64,000 bases of DNA from Paenibacillus alkalitolerans (GCF_016482785.1 NZ_JAEMXM010000001.1:434001-498000); one strand, 5' to 3'. Positions 25,744-35,851 are shown, counted from the first letter of the stretch. Numbers and translations are program-made. The notes: generated by a model not told the origin, from the letters alone.

Positions 25744-28696
25744 AAGCGTCCACTCCCTTCCATGGCTCCTTTACTTTCGGCGGGTCATATGTATCCACAA
25801 TGTTTCCGGTTTCGTCAATAAAGCCGAATTCCTTCGCTTTGCGCCATATTTCGCGATTTATGCCAAGAACGGCTTCTTCCAGCGAATCCCTGTAGTTTTG
25901 ACCGCTGAGCACGGTGCGGTTCCAGGCGTTCAGCAGCTCTCTGGAAATGAAGTAAGAGCCCGGAATGTTCGCAATATCCTTATACCAGCGCCATTGTTCC
26001 AACATAACGTTCAATTCGTCTTCGTTCCAAGGCAGACGGGTGAACGCCTCCAAATTCGCGGTGTTCCAGCGGAACGCGACTCCATAGAAACCCTCCAGGT
26101 CGTTCCCGAAGCGTTGCTGAACATCCGCCGAAAGCCACCATTGGAGAAACTTCCACGCTTCCTCCTTGTTGACGGACTTTGAGAATATCGCGGCCGACGT
26201 TTGGTTTCCTCCCGTCCAACGTTCGATCTCTCCATCCGGTCCTCTCGTTCCCGGCATGGGCGCTATGCCCCACCATCCGTCAAGCTCCGGCGCGGCTACA
26301 CGCATCTGCAAATAGAAGTTGAAATCGGCAATCCCGATCGGCATGTCGCCGTCTCTGAAATGCTGATAAAAGCTCGGCACTTGACGCTCAATTCCGTAGA
26401 TCGTGAACAAGTCGGTCATCAACTTGAAGCCGCTGAAAGCTTCCGGTGTATCCAGGGCTGTTTTTAACCCGTCACCGGTGTAAAAGTCGGCTCCGTGCTG
26501 GTAAATGAATGTCATATAATCGTTGAACGGAACGTGAAAGTTATACCCGTTCTGCTGCAAGGTCGGGATCATCCGGATGACGTCCTCCCACGTTTCAGGA
26601 ATTTGAAGTCCCAGCTTCTGCAAAATATCTTTCCGGTAATAAAGCACTTGAAACCGCTGTGTTTCAGGCAATGCATAGTATCCGCCATTGTAATAATACG
26701 GAAGCGTCGAGCCCGGGGAATATTGCTTGAAGACGTCTTCGAAGCCCGGATTGTCCGCTAAATTTTCCACTGCGCCGCGGATAGCCAGCTCAATCGGGCG
26801 ACCTTCGGTCATACCGAGGGCGATATCCGGCGCCTTGCCGGCCGCATTGGCCAGCACCAGCAGGTTCTCGTCCGGAAGCAAATCCGCTTTGACCCGAATT
26901 CCCGTTTCAGGAGTGAAATATTGATCCGCCATGTCTTGAATCAAATTCACATAATCCCTGCCGTAGTTGATCCATACGTTTAATACTTCATCATTATCGT
27001 AAGAAAGCCGGCTCTCAGCGCCGAATGAATGGATGAAAGCGGAGAATGAACCCGCAAGCTTCTCCCACCAATTCGCAACGATGCGGGGCATCTTGGCGCC
27101 GACTGGCGCAATATACAGTTTATCTAGCATCAACGGCGCATTCGTAAGTCCCGCCGTAATCGAACCGATACGCGTAGCGACCGTGGACAGCTCTTCCAGC
27201 TTGTACGGAATATCGTTCGGGTATTTCTTGATCTCCTGCAGATCCGTGACTGACGTGGACAAAGCCTGAGTGTTATTATCCGCCTGACCGTTAACCTCAA
27301 TCAGCATCGTCTCCATCTCTTTGACTTGCGTCAGGATCGATTCAAGCTGGTCGATCAGTTCGGGAAAGTTTTCTTCGATTGACCAAGTCCGGTTCCGGTC
27401 GTCCACGCCTGCGGTGATCGTGTTGATGTCGTCGGACAGCGCGCGGATGGCGCGGAGCACCCCTTCCTGCTCTTTGATGACAGGATTGAACGGGGCATAC
27501 GTCGTTTGCATAGTGATCGTATGCATACCCTTTTCCAAATATATTTCGTAAGGGTTGCCCGACTCGTCCTCGAGCAGGACACCTTGCCAGCCCGAGCTAT
27601 AAGGAATCGGATAAGCAAGGAGCTCCCGGAACGGCACTTTGCCGTCAATATAAATCTTGCGGAACACTTTCTTGTTAGACTGATACCCTTGATATGCGCG
27701 CATCCCGATTTTGTATCGCCCGCTTTCGGCAACTTCGAACGACCAAGTAACGGCACCTCCCCCGCTCTGCCAACGCGTTCCTCCCACCGCATTAAAGATT
27801 GTCTTGTTGTTTGCGTCGGGGGTCGTGAATGCATCGTGGTCGGCCGTCACTTGCAGCGCGACGTCGTTTTTGGCATGCACGGTTTCCGTTTCTACGATTA
27901 CAATTTCGCTGCCCGCCGGAGAATTATCCGGATTTTCCGGTGTTATATCGGCGTAGGCGGGAACTGCAGCCGGCGATCTAAGCTCGATTTGTCCGATAAC
28001 GATCGGCGAGAACGATTGCAGCCGAAGTCTGTGCGTTCCTTCGGTCAGCTTCCATTGCAGCGGGGCGGAATACGCTCCTCCCGCATCTTCGAACGGCTTC
28101 TCGATCCACTGCTCTAGCTCGATCGGTCTCGGCCGGATGTGATCGCCGAATTCATCCTTCTTGAATGGGAGCGTATCGCGAAACAACCGCGGAAAAGCCA
28201 TCGCCCTTGCTTCGCGGAACAAATATCGTCCGTCCACGGACATGGCCAGCATGGTTGGACGAAAGCTCCGGTAAGGCGATTCTTTATCGTTGTAAGAATG
28301 ATAAGTGAGCACGATTTCGTACAAACCGGTCTCCGGCACATGAACCTCATATTCAATCCAATTCGTCCGATCGTTTCTCCATATCAGCACATTGTTTCTT
28401 CCGGCGTAATGACCGGTAATCACATCCGCCTGCTCCGACAGGCCGGCGAGCCTGCTTCCCTCAATCACAATATTGCTTGTCGCTGCAGGCACACCCTCTT
28501 GTTTCCACCTTTCGGAAACTTCCAAGTAGTACGGTTCGTGCTCCGTACTTTCCAACGATGCCGGCGGTTCATCCGGCACCGGAGCTCCTTCCCCGGCGGC
28601 CGTCTTATTCGCTTTCGTCAGCGAAGTTTGCGCTACAACGGAGGCGATGAGCGTAATGCAGATAAGGGTAACCGCGGCGCGGCGGATCAATAACAT
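25730..28696 (-). CDS. Giant solute-binding protein with two carbohydrate-binding-like domains
   Basis: A 988-residue exported protein, about twice the usual size of a sugar-binding protein. The N-terminus carries a Sec-type signal (LLIRRAAVTLICITLIASVV) with no lipobox cysteine. Two beta-sandwich domains resembling CBM6/35-type modules follow at about 70-245 (WIEYEVHVPETGLYEIVLTY) and 265-400 (TWSFEVAESGRYKIGMRAYQ). A helical segment lies at about 405-530 (ELIDQLESILTQVKEMETML). The C-terminal ~410 residues form a type 1 binding-protein domain (KAPDIALGMTEGR, GGYYALPETQRFQVLYYRKD). AGAGGTG precedes the chosen ATG. Tethering must come from the uncleaved N-terminus or from partners. Substrate is probably a polysaccharide or large oligosaccharide. 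Confidence 0.82.
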   Translation of the reverse strand: MLLIRRAAVTLICITLIASVVAQTSLTKANKTAAGEGAPVPDEPPASLESTEHEPYYLEVSERWKQEGVPAATSNIVIEGSRLAGLSEQADVITGHYAGRNNVLIWRNDRTNWIEYEVHVPETGLYEIVLTYHSYNDKESPYRSFRPTMLAMSVDGRYLFREARAMAFPRLFRDTLPFKKDEFGDHIRPRPIELEQWIEKPFEDAGGAYSAPLQWKLTEGTHRLRLQSFSPIVIGQIELRSPAAVPAYADITPENPDNSPAGSEIVIVETETVHAKNDVALQVTADHDAFTTPDANNKTIFNAVGGTRWQSGGGAVTWSFEVAESGRYKIGMRAYQGYQSNKKVFRKIYIDGKVPFRELLAYPIPYSSGWQGVLLEDESGNPYEIYLEKGMHTITMQTTYAPFNPVIKEQEGVLRAIRALSDDINTITAGVDDRNRTWSIEENFPELIDQLESILTQVKEMETMLIEVNGQADNNTQALSTSVTDLQEIKKYPNDIPYKLEELSTVATRIGSITAGLTNAPLMLDKLYIAPVGAKMPRIVANWWEKLAGSFSAFIHSFGAESRLSYDNDEVLNVWINYGRDYVNLIQDMADQYFTPETGIRVKADLLPDENLLVLANAAGKAPDIALGMTEGRPIELAIRGAVENLADNPGFEDVFKQYSPGSTLPYYYNGGYYALPETQRFQVLYYRKDILQKLGLQIPETWEDVIRMIPTLQQNGYNFHVPFNDYMTFIYQHGADFYTGDGLKTALDTPEAFSGFKLMTDLFTIYGIERQVPSFYQHFRDGDMPIGIADFNFYLQMRVAAPELDGWWGIAPMPGTRGPDGEIERWTGGNQTSAAIFSKSVNKEEAWKFLQWWLSADVQQRFGNDLEGFYGVAFRWNTANLEAFTRLPWNEDELNVMLEQWRWYKDIANIPGSYFISRELLNAWNRTVLSGQNYRDSLEEAVLGINREIWRKAKEFGFIDETGNIVDTYDPPKVKEPWKGVDAYVSP

Positions 28697-28732
28697 GGCA
28701 ATCACCTCTTCTATCCTGGACACACAGCGTCG

Positions 28733-29845
28733 TTAAAACTTTTCGCCTGTCATTTTATTGAAGAACAAAGCTTTATTCATATCCATGACCAGCGCAATCG
28801 TCTCGCTTTCCGCGAAATAGTTTCTCGGATTGACGCGGACGACCAGATCGGCATCCGTCCCTATATCCACATACAGATAGCGGTCGGCGCCCATCAGCTC
28901 GCTGAAGTTGTTGATCCCGCGGAAGACGGCGTTCGGGAAGGCTTCGAACATTATCGTCTCAACACCGATGTTTTCCGGACGTATTCCAAGAATGACATAA
29001 CGGTCGATCAAATTGTGTCTGCGAAGCATGTTTGCCTGTCCACCGGGAATTTCCAAGGCAAACCGGTTCGTATGGAACTCCAATTTCTCTCCCGCTTGCT
29101 GAATTTTGCCTTCAATAAAATTCATGGGGGGAGACCCGATAAAGCCGGCTACGAACATATTTTTCGGTTGATTGTAGATCGCCTCCGGCGAATCGACCTG
29201 TTGGATCACGCCGTCTTTCATCACTACGATGCGGCTTCCCATCGTCATCGCTTCCGTCTGATCGTGAGTTACATAGATGGTCGTTACTCCGAGCTGCTTC
29301 TGCAGCTTGATAATCTCCGTGCGCATATGAACGCGAAGCTTTGCGTCCAGATTGGACAGCGGTTCATCCATAAGGAAAACTTTCGGATTGCGCACGATGG
29401 AGCGGCCCAATGCCACACGCTGGCGCTGTCCGCCCGACAGCTCTCTCGGTTTTCTGCCGAGAAACGATTCAATTTCAAGCACCCGCGCCGCTTTCTTCAC
29501 CGACAGATCGATCTCGTGCTTGGGCAGCTTGCGGAGGCGCAAACCGAAAGCGATATTTTCATAAACCGCCATGTTCGGGTACAGCGCATAATTTTGAAAT
29601 ACCATGGCGATATCCCGATCCTTGGGCGGGAGTTCGTTGACGACCTCATCGTCAATAACGATTTCCCCTTCGGATATTTCCTCGAGTCCGGCCAGCATAC
29701 GAAGCGTTGTCGACTTTCCGCAGCCGGAAGGTCCTACGAACACGACAAATTCTTTATCTTCGACCTCAAGATGGAAATCCTTCACAACAGGCGGTTTGTT
29801 TTTGCCGTACGACTTATACAAGTGGTGGAATAAAATACGCGCCAT
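28733..29845 (-). CDS. Sugar ABC transporter ATPase, MsmX/UgpC type
   Basis: A 370-residue ATPase of the MalK/UgpC/MsmX family. Walker A GPSGCGKSTT is at 38-47, the signature ELSGGQRQRVALG at about 134-146, and Walker B VFLMDEPLSNLD follows. The C-terminal ~130 residues form the TOBE/OB regulatory fold (ILGIRPENIGVE). In Bacillus one MsmX serves many importers, so this copy may energise both permease pairs of the cluster. GAGAGGAG precedes the ATG. It is the first gene of the long minus-strand operon, unusual because such ATPases more often stand alone. Confidence 0.92.
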   Translation of the reverse strand: MARILFHHLYKSYGKNKPPVVKDFHLEVEDKEFVVFVGPSGCGKSTTLRMLAGLEEISEGEIVIDDEVVNELPPKDRDIAMVFQNYALYPNMAVYENIAFGLRLRKLPKHEIDLSVKKAARVLEIESFLGRKPRELSGGQRQRVALGRSIVRNPKVFLMDEPLSNLDAKLRVHMRTEIIKLQKQLGVTTIYVTHDQTEAMTMGSRIVVMKDGVIQQVDSPEAIYNQPKNMFVAGFIGSPPMNFIEGKIQQAGEKLEFHTNRFALEIPGGQANMLRRHNLIDRYVILGIRPENIGVETIMFEAFPNAVFRGINNFSELMGADRYLYVDIGTDADLVVRVNPRNYFAESETIALVMDMNKALFFNKMTGEKF

Positions 29846-29954
29846 ATTTTTCTCCTCTCAACAAAACCTGTATGATTTGAACCTACTCCCCGCCGCATTT
29901 TCCTGCAATCGTACATTTTTGCAGCGGACCAATTCACTTTCCAGCGGAATATGC

Positions 29955-30015
29955 AAAAAAGCCACGGAACTAACAAAAAGCGTTCGCCATGCTGCGAAGC
30001 TCTTTGTTTTCCGTG
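29955..30015 (-). terminator. Terminator after the MDR oxidoreductase gene
   Basis: An outer stem (CACGGAA at 29963-29969 with TTCCGTG at 30009-30015) encloses an imperfect long inner stem. On the minus strand six T residues follow (29955-29960). It lies about 50 nt past the stop at 30065 and separates this gene from the ABC operon. Confidence 0.75.
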
Positions 30016-30064
30016 ACTCGCAATCATTTTATTTCAAATTTGTAATCCAATGATGATCATGCGA

Positions 30065-31033
30065 TCATACGGTAATTACGACATTTCCCTTTTTGCGTCC
30101 CTGATCAACGAAACGGTGTGCATCGGAAATTTGCTCTAAGGAAAAGCGCCTGTCTATGAACACAATAAATTCGCCGTCTTCCGCCAGTTTCGCGAGGAAT
30201 CGCAAGTCCTCCGCATGTTCGGTTGCCATGCCGGCGATTACTTTCTTGCTGCTTGTCATGGAAGCCCACGGTATTTGTGCAAACTGAGGCAAACCTCCTG
30301 CAACGAGAAGAAGGCGCCCTCTATCCTTCAACGATTTTTTGCAGCTTGAAAATCCGACCGTACCGATCGTGTCCATAATGATGTCATAGGTTTCGCCGTT
30401 CTCGGTGAATTTCTCCTTGGTATAATCAATTACTTTATCTGCGCCAAGCGATTTCACCAACTCAAGATTTGCGGTACTGCATACACCTGTCACTTCCGCC
30501 CCAAAATACTTTGCAAGCTGCACCGCAGCCGTGCCTACCCCTCCGGAAGCGCCGATGACGAGCACTTTTTCCCCGCGTTCAATCTTCGCTTTTCTAAGAA
30601 AACTAAGTGCGGTCGTTCCACCGAAGGAAATCGCTGCCGCTTCTTCGTATGTCAGATTCGCCGGTTTAATGGCTAGCGCCCCATCTTCCTTCATTGTTTT
30701 GTACTCGGCATAACACCCCATACCCATTCCGCTGATTGCAAAAACTTGATCACCCGGTTTGTAGGTTTTTACATCTTTGCCGACGGTTTCGATTTCTCCG
30801 GCAAGCTCCGTCCCAAGCACCGGCTGCCTCGGCTTGTATATGCCGAAAATCAGCCGGGAAATCAGTCCGAAGCCTGCAGGCACGTTACGGGACCGTACCC
30901 TTGTATCCCCGGATGTTACGGTTGTCGCACGTACTCGAATCAGCACTTCGTTGTCCTTGGGAGTCGGCTTTGGCACCTCCTTCAGTTCAAGAACATCGGG
31001 GGAACCGAATTTTTGGTAAACGACAGCTCTCAT
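30065..31033 (-). CDS. Zinc-free MDR oxidoreductase (quinone reductase-like)
   Basis: A 322-residue NAD(P)H-dependent enzyme of the medium-chain dehydrogenase family. The N-terminal GroES-like domain starts MRAVVYQKFGSPDVLEL. The Rossmann domain has VIGASGGVGTAAVQLAKYFGAEVTGV at about 150-176. Zinc-ligand cysteines of alcohol dehydrogenases are absent, as in the quinone reductase and enoyl reductase-like branch. It lies 89 nt after the MalT-type regulator, which may control it. Natural substrate unknown. Confidence 0.87.
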   Translation of the reverse strand: MRAVVYQKFGSPDVLELKEVPKPTPKDNEVLIRVRATTVTSGDTRVRSRNVPAGFGLISRLIFGIYKPRQPVLGTELAGEIETVGKDVKTYKPGDQVFAISGMGMGCYAEYKTMKEDGALAIKPANLTYEEAAAISFGGTTALSFLRKAKIERGEKVLVIGASGGVGTAAVQLAKYFGAEVTGVCSTANLELVKSLGADKVIDYTKEKFTENGETYDIIMDTIGTVGFSSCKKSLKDRGRLLLVAGGLPQFAQIPWASMTSSKKVIAGMATEHAEDLRFLAKLAEDGEFIVFIDRRFSLEQISDAHRFVDQGRKKGNVVITV

Positions 31034-31122
31034 ATGGATTCCATTCCATTCCTTTCACAGTAAAGTGCCGAGCGCACGATTTATATATAGTTTATCTGCA
31101 ACAAGGTATGGAGTTTTAGATA

Positions 31123-33774
31123 CTAAAGTATGGTCTTGGGGTACGGCTGTAACAGACCTAGCTCGCGGCCGCGTGCCACCGCTTCGGTGCGCCGCCGGAC
31201 TTGCAGCTTGTCATAAATATTCCGGTTGTATCCTTTAACCGTACTCAATGCGAGGAAAAGCCGCTCGCAAATTTCTTGATTCGAGAGGCCTTGGGCAATA
31301 AGCTGCAAGATTGTTAGTTCACGCTCGCTGAGCGGTTCGATCAGAGTCTGATTCGATTTGTCTTTGTATTTTTGCTGTTCGGCTTCAAATGCAGCCTGCA
31401 ATTTATCGATATAGTCCGGGGACATTCCGCTGGAAGCCGCTTCGGACAGCAGCCTGGCCATCGGAATCCCTTCATCAACAAAGAGGCGAATGAAGCCGCC
31501 GGGCTCTGCATATGCCAGCGCGTCAATTAGAAGACTTATAGCTTTTTCTTGTTCGCCGTGTGCTTGAAGAACGATAGCCTGTAAAACCATAGACTTCAGC
31601 CGTTCATTCTCCCAACCCTTCTCTTCGGACTTCAGACGAAATGGTTCCAAAGCCGCCAGTGCCGCAAATGTGTCCCCCATCGCCAGATGTACTCGGGCTT
31701 GGCTGATGGGAAGGCTGTATTTTTGAGCCAGATCAGCAGCTTCGGCTAACTTGTCCTGCCTGATCAATACAAGCACTAGCGCGGCTGCGACCTCGGGAAT
31801 CTGAAGTAAAAAGTTACGCTCTTGTGCATGACGACCCGCCTTTGCCAACAATGCAGCCGCGACGGAAGTCTTCCCCTCGGCAAGCGTCATACGAGCAAGG
31901 AAAACCTCGCCGGCAATCAATCTGTCCGAGTTCTCGATCATGTTCGCCAATTGGATGCTCTGCTGCGCGTGATCCTTCGAGGCATCGAGATCGTTCCATT
32001 CGTAGAAGATGCGGGCAAGACCAAGATGAGCCTCGCAGGCAACCGGGTGCGGCGGATTGCCTGCGAGTTCCAGGACACGCCGGTAGGTTTCGTTTGCAGA
32101 CTCGAGCTGGTTATTTGCTTCCATTATATTGCCAAGTCCGATGTTAGCCATGATGGCGACGATGAAATGCCCGATTTGTTCGCTGATTGTTATGGCTTCG
32201 GTATAAGCACGAATTGCCGCGCTGCGGTCTCCCTGAAGCTGAAAGGCATACCCTAGCGTCCAAGTTGTGGCCGTACGGACGGGAAGATTATCGGGATGCA
32301 AATACTTAAGAGCGAGTTGCGACTGTTCAATAATGGTTTCTGCTTGATGCTGGCTGACAGCCAAAGTGGCTCGTATGGATGCAATATGTCCTTTAAGATC
32401 ACGAGTATTGATGTCAGGCTCGGCATTCTGAAGAGATTGTTCGGCAGCTTGAAGTTTTTGTTCGACACCGGATATTTGATTAACAAATAAAAGGACCGAG
32501 GCGAATGTTACCCATAACGAGGGGATGGCGTTCAACTCCTCTGTCCTAAGCGACTTTAGCCAATTCAGAACAGGGGCCACCGCACCGCGGAAGTGAAGCG
32601 GCATTCCCCCGCCTTCCATAAGCCGCGCGGCGCGGTGAAGATCATTAGCGGCGGCTGCATGCCGGAAAGCTTCAAGCTCCAGTCCATTATTCTCATACCA
32701 TTCGCTCGCACGAATATGTAATTCGGGTAAGACGGCATCTTGTTGCATTCGTTGGCGAAGCAATTCTGCAAATAGATGATGATATCGGTACCAGCGCCGC
32801 TCATTGTCCAACGGGATGAGGAACAGGTTGGCTTTCTCAAGATAATCGAGTGTTTTTTGCCCGGTTTCGGCGGGATCGAAGCGATCTTCGGCGCCATTGC
32901 GCATAACGGCATCACAGAGAGGGCCGCACAATCGGTCCAGAATCGATGTGCGCAGCAAAAAAAATTGCACACTCTCAGATTGCCGTTGCAACACTTCTTC
33001 TACAAGATAATCCAGCACGAAATGATGGGTACCCGAGAATGATTCGATGAAGCCGGCTGGATCCTTGTGACCCTGTAATGAAATCGCGGCTAATTGCAGA
33101 CCGGCAGCCCAGCCTTCGGTTCGGGTTTCAAGCAGGGTGATATGTTCAGGCGAGAGATTCAGGTCCATCGTTCGGTTAAGAAATTCTGCCGTTTCCGAGC
33201 GGGTAAACCGTAAATCCGAGATGCGAAGCTCGGATAATTGATTCCGGGCGCGCAGTCTGGCAAGGGGTAGAAACGGATCCTTCCTGGTGACGACGACCAT
33301 GTGCATCTGAGGAGGCAGATGGCTAAGAAGAAAAGCGAGGGCATCGTCAATCGGCCGGGCATCAATAACGTGGTAATCGTCAAGGACAAGAATAAAATTG
33401 TTCGGGACTGCTGCGATTTCATTGAGCAATGCGGTCAATATCGATTCGGTTGACGGCGGTTGAGGAGCGTTAAGCATGCTTAACACACCTTCTCCAATAT
33501 TATCCGCAATTGTCTGTAAGGCTGCACAGAGGTAAGTGAGAAAGCGCGGAAGGTCGTTATCTCCTTCGTCGAGCGACAGCCAAGCTGCGGGATGTCCGCA
33601 AACGGCAAGCCATTCGCTGACAAGCGTCGTCTTCCCGAAACCGGCGGAGGCGGAGATGAGGCTCAGCTTACGGTGCAAACCCTCGTTCAACCGTTCGATC
33701 AGGCGGGGACGGTGAACAGATTTAGTCCTTGTCGCGGGTATATAAAGTTTTGTGGATATAATTGGTGTATTCAA
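31123..33774 (-). CDS. MalT-type LuxR-family ATP-dependent regulator (LAL)
   Basis: An 883-residue transcriptional activator. Near the N-terminus are STKLYIPATRTKSVHRPRL and a Walker A (ISASAGFGKTT, about 40-50) of an NB-ARC/STAND ATPase. The centre is helical with TPR-like repeats (LGLARIFYEWNDLDASKDHA). The last ~65 residues are a LuxR helix-turn-helix (EPLSERELTILQLIAQGLSN, then LALSTVKGYNRNIYDKLQV). MalT-like proteins bind a small inducer and ATP, then activate transcription. I prefer the TTG at 33774, six bases after GGGGGGA; an ATG five codons upstream has no ribosome binding site. A TATAAT-like hexamer lies at 33798-33803. The MDR oxidoreductase downstream is the likely partner or target. 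Confidence 0.88.
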   Translation of the reverse strand: MNTPIISTKLYIPATRTKSVHRPRLIERLNEGLHRKLSLISASAGFGKTTLVSEWLAVCGHPAAWLSLDEGDNDLPRFLTYLCAALQTIADNIGEGVLSMLNAPQPPSTESILTALLNEIAAVPNNFILVLDDYHVIDARPIDDALAFLLSHLPPQMHMVVVTRKDPFLPLARLRARNQLSELRISDLRFTRSETAEFLNRTMDLNLSPEHITLLETRTEGWAAGLQLAAISLQGHKDPAGFIESFSGTHHFVLDYLVEEVLQRQSESVQFFLLRTSILDRLCGPLCDAVMRNGAEDRFDPAETGQKTLDYLEKANLFLIPLDNERRWYRYHHLFAELLRQRMQQDAVLPELHIRASEWYENNGLELEAFRHAAAANDLHRAARLMEGGGMPLHFRGAVAPVLNWLKSLRTEELNAIPSLWVTFASVLLFVNQISGVEQKLQAAEQSLQNAEPDINTRDLKGHIASIRATLAVSQHQAETIIEQSQLALKYLHPDNLPVRTATTWTLGYAFQLQGDRSAAIRAYTEAITISEQIGHFIVAIMANIGLGNIMEANNQLESANETYRRVLELAGNPPHPVACEAHLGLARIFYEWNDLDASKDHAQQSIQLANMIENSDRLIAGEVFLARMTLAEGKTSVAAALLAKAGRHAQERNFLLQIPEVAAALVLVLIRQDKLAEAADLAQKYSLPISQARVHLAMGDTFAALAALEPFRLKSEEKGWENERLKSMVLQAIVLQAHGEQEKAISLLIDALAYAEPGGFIRLFVDEGIPMARLLSEAASSGMSPDYIDKLQAAFEAEQQKYKDKSNQTLIEPLSERELTILQLIAQGLSNQEICERLFLALSTVKGYNRNIYDKLQVRRRTEAVARGRELGLLQPYPKTIL

Positions 33775-33881
33775 TATCCGTCCCCCCATCGTTCACTATT
33801 ATAAAAAATAATTCTAAAGTATTATGCCGAAAGTTTCCAAACTATTTTTTAGCAAATGAACCGGAGGAATGTATAAAGCGA

Positions 33882-33916
33882 AAAACCTTGAGAGGCGTAA
33901 AGCCAATCAAGGTTTT
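33882..33916 (-). terminator. Terminator of the Lpl-type ABC operon
   Basis: A 10-bp stem, AAAACCTTGA (33882-33891) with TCAAGGTTTT (33907-33916), is followed on the minus strand by a T tract. It sits 24 nt after the stop at 33940. Confidence 0.8.
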
Positions 33917-33939
33917 AACGAGCCATTGCTCCAATCACG

Positions 33940-34848
33940 CTATTCTTTCACACTTCCCAACTGCAGCCCGGTAACGAAATGTTTCTGCAAGAACGGGTAG
34001 ACAAAAAGTATCGGCGTTGCCGCGACCATCGTAATCGCTGCCCGAATAGACACCGGCGTCACCATATTTCTCGCGCTCTCCTTATCCATGCCCGCCACAA
34101 GCCCGGGATTGCTGTTCTGGTTCATTGTGGAAGATAACAATTTCATCAATTCAAACTGAAGCGTGCTCAGCCTTTGATCGGATGAAGCAAAGAAAAATGT
34201 GTCCAACCATGAGTTCCATTGCCCGACGGCGACGAACAACGAGATAGTCGCCAACACCGGCGTGCACAGCGGGAATACGATCCGCAGAAAGATATAGAAA
34301 TCGCCGGCCCCGTCCATCTTCGCGGATTCAATCAAACCTTCGGGAAGCGTGCGGATGTATGTCCGGATAACGATCAGATTAAATGCGCTGATCAGACCGG
34401 GAACGATATAAACGAGAAAATTGTTAAGCAGATGCAGATCGCGGATCAAGAAGTAGAACGGAATGAGACCCGCATTGAAATACATCGTCAAGACGATGAC
34501 AGTCGTAATAAACCTGCGAAACACATATTCGTTCCGGCTGAGCGTATAGGCCAGCATCGAAGTAAGGAAGACGCTTAGCACGGTGCCGATCACCGTTCTG
34601 GCAACAGAAACCCAGAATGCGTCGAATACGGTCCCGCTGATGAATACGGCTCTATAGTTTTGCAGCGTCCAATGGCGTGGCCACAAATATATGCCGCCTC
34701 GAATCGTATCGTTGCCCTCGTTAAAGGATACCGCAAGCGTGTTCAGAAAAGGGTAAAGGGTTACGACGGCCAAAAATATTAAGAATATACCGTTAAACGT
34801 GTTGAACAGCACCGGCTCGAGCCGGAATGATTGCATTGTTTGCCGCAT
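33940..34848 (-). CDS. ABC transporter permease, LplC type
   Basis: A 302-residue permease of the carbohydrate CUT1 group, six membrane segments, with the early motif FLNTLAVSFNEGNDTIRGGIYLWP typical of LplC/YtcP relatives. The coupling loop ESAKMDGAGDFYIFLRIVFPL is at about 180-200. It begins 14 nt after the partner permease. No ATPase gene is in this operon, as is usual for Lpl-type systems that borrow MsmX. Confidence 0.9.
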   Translation of the reverse strand: MRQTMQSFRLEPVLFNTFNGIFLIFLAVVTLYPFLNTLAVSFNEGNDTIRGGIYLWPRHWTLQNYRAVFISGTVFDAFWVSVARTVIGTVLSVFLTSMLAYTLSRNEYVFRRFITTVIVLTMYFNAGLIPFYFLIRDLHLLNNFLVYIVPGLISAFNLIVIRTYIRTLPEGLIESAKMDGAGDFYIFLRIVFPLCTPVLATISLFVAVGQWNSWLDTFFFASSDQRLSTLQFELMKLLSSTMNQNSNPGLVAGMDKESARNMVTPVSIRAAITMVAATPILFVYPFLQKHFVTGLQLGSVKE

Positions 34849-34862
34849 CCTTGTTCGCCCCC

Positions 34863-35822
34863 TTAGATGAGTCGTTCTTCGCCGAGACGCTTGGCGATTC
34901 TATTTGCAATAAAGATCAGGGTTATGGCGACTACGGTTTTAAACATACCCGCGGCGGTTGCAAGCGAATAATTGCCTTGTCTTAGACCGTACTTTAAAAC
35001 AAAAATATCTATCGTTTCCGACCAATCCATAACAAGCCCGTTGCCGAGCAAATATTGCAATTCGAATCCCGCTTCCAATATCCAGCCGAGATTCATGATA
35101 AGCAATATAACGATGATCGGTCTCATGCCGGGAAGCGTAATATACCACATCTTCTGGTAACGGTTCGCCCCGTCCATATCCGCCGCCTCGTAGAGGGAAG
35201 GATCGATCGACGCAATTGCCGCCAAATAAATGATCGTGTTCCAACCGACTTCTTTCCAGACATGGGTAGCTCCTACGATCCCCCAAAAATATTTGCCTTC
35301 GCTAAGCCATAAAATCGGCGATTCGATCAAGCCCAATCTCATCAATACATCATTTACGATGCCGTCTTCGATCGAAAGAGAAGTGGCGACGATGCCGGTC
35401 ACGATAATCCATGACAAAAAATGCGGCAAATAAGATATGGTTTGGATGGAACGCTTGAAAAGTTTATTTTTGACTTCGTTCAGCAAGACGGCAAGGCCGA
35501 TCGCCGTTATGAAACCGAGCACCATATTGATGACGCTCATCGCCAGCGTGTTGCGCAGCACGCGCAGGAACGTATCGTCGGAGAACAGGAATTGGAAATG
35601 CTTAAAGCCGACCCATTCTTGCTGCCAGAAATTTCTTGCCGGTTTGAAGTTTTGAAACGCCATCGACCATCCCCAAATGGGCACATATGAAAAGATAAAG
35701 ACATAAACCAAGAGTGGAAGAGACATCAGCATGAGCTGTTTCTGGTTTCGGATGAGCTTCCAATTGATTTTTTTTCGTGCCGCCGGAACGCTTTGCTTAT
35801 TATCTAGTGCTGCTTGTGACAA
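34863..35822 (-). CDS. ABC transporter permease, LplB type
   Basis: A 319-residue permease beginning with a basic N-terminus, then LMLMSLPLLVYVFIFSYVPIWGWSMAFQNF, the hallmark first segment of LplB/YteP proteins. The coupling loop is EAADMDGANRYQKMWYITLPGM. The start is a TTG with GGGGGAGG three bases before it, a short spacing. It lies 90 nt downstream of the binding-protein gene, separated by the hairpin at 35852. Confidence 0.9.
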   Translation of the reverse strand: MSQAALDNKQSVPAARKKINWKLIRNQKQLMLMSLPLLVYVFIFSYVPIWGWSMAFQNFKPARNFWQQEWVGFKHFQFLFSDDTFLRVLRNTLAMSVINMVLGFITAIGLAVLLNEVKNKLFKRSIQTISYLPHFLSWIIVTGIVATSLSIEDGIVNDVLMRLGLIESPILWLSEGKYFWGIVGATHVWKEVGWNTIIYLAAIASIDPSLYEAADMDGANRYQKMWYITLPGMRPIIVILLIMNLGWILEAGFELQYLLGNGLVMDWSETIDIFVLKYGLRQGNYSLATAAGMFKTVVAITLIFIANRIAKRLGEERLI

Positions 35823-35851
35823 TGTCCTCCCCCTTCCTGCAAGGTAATAAA

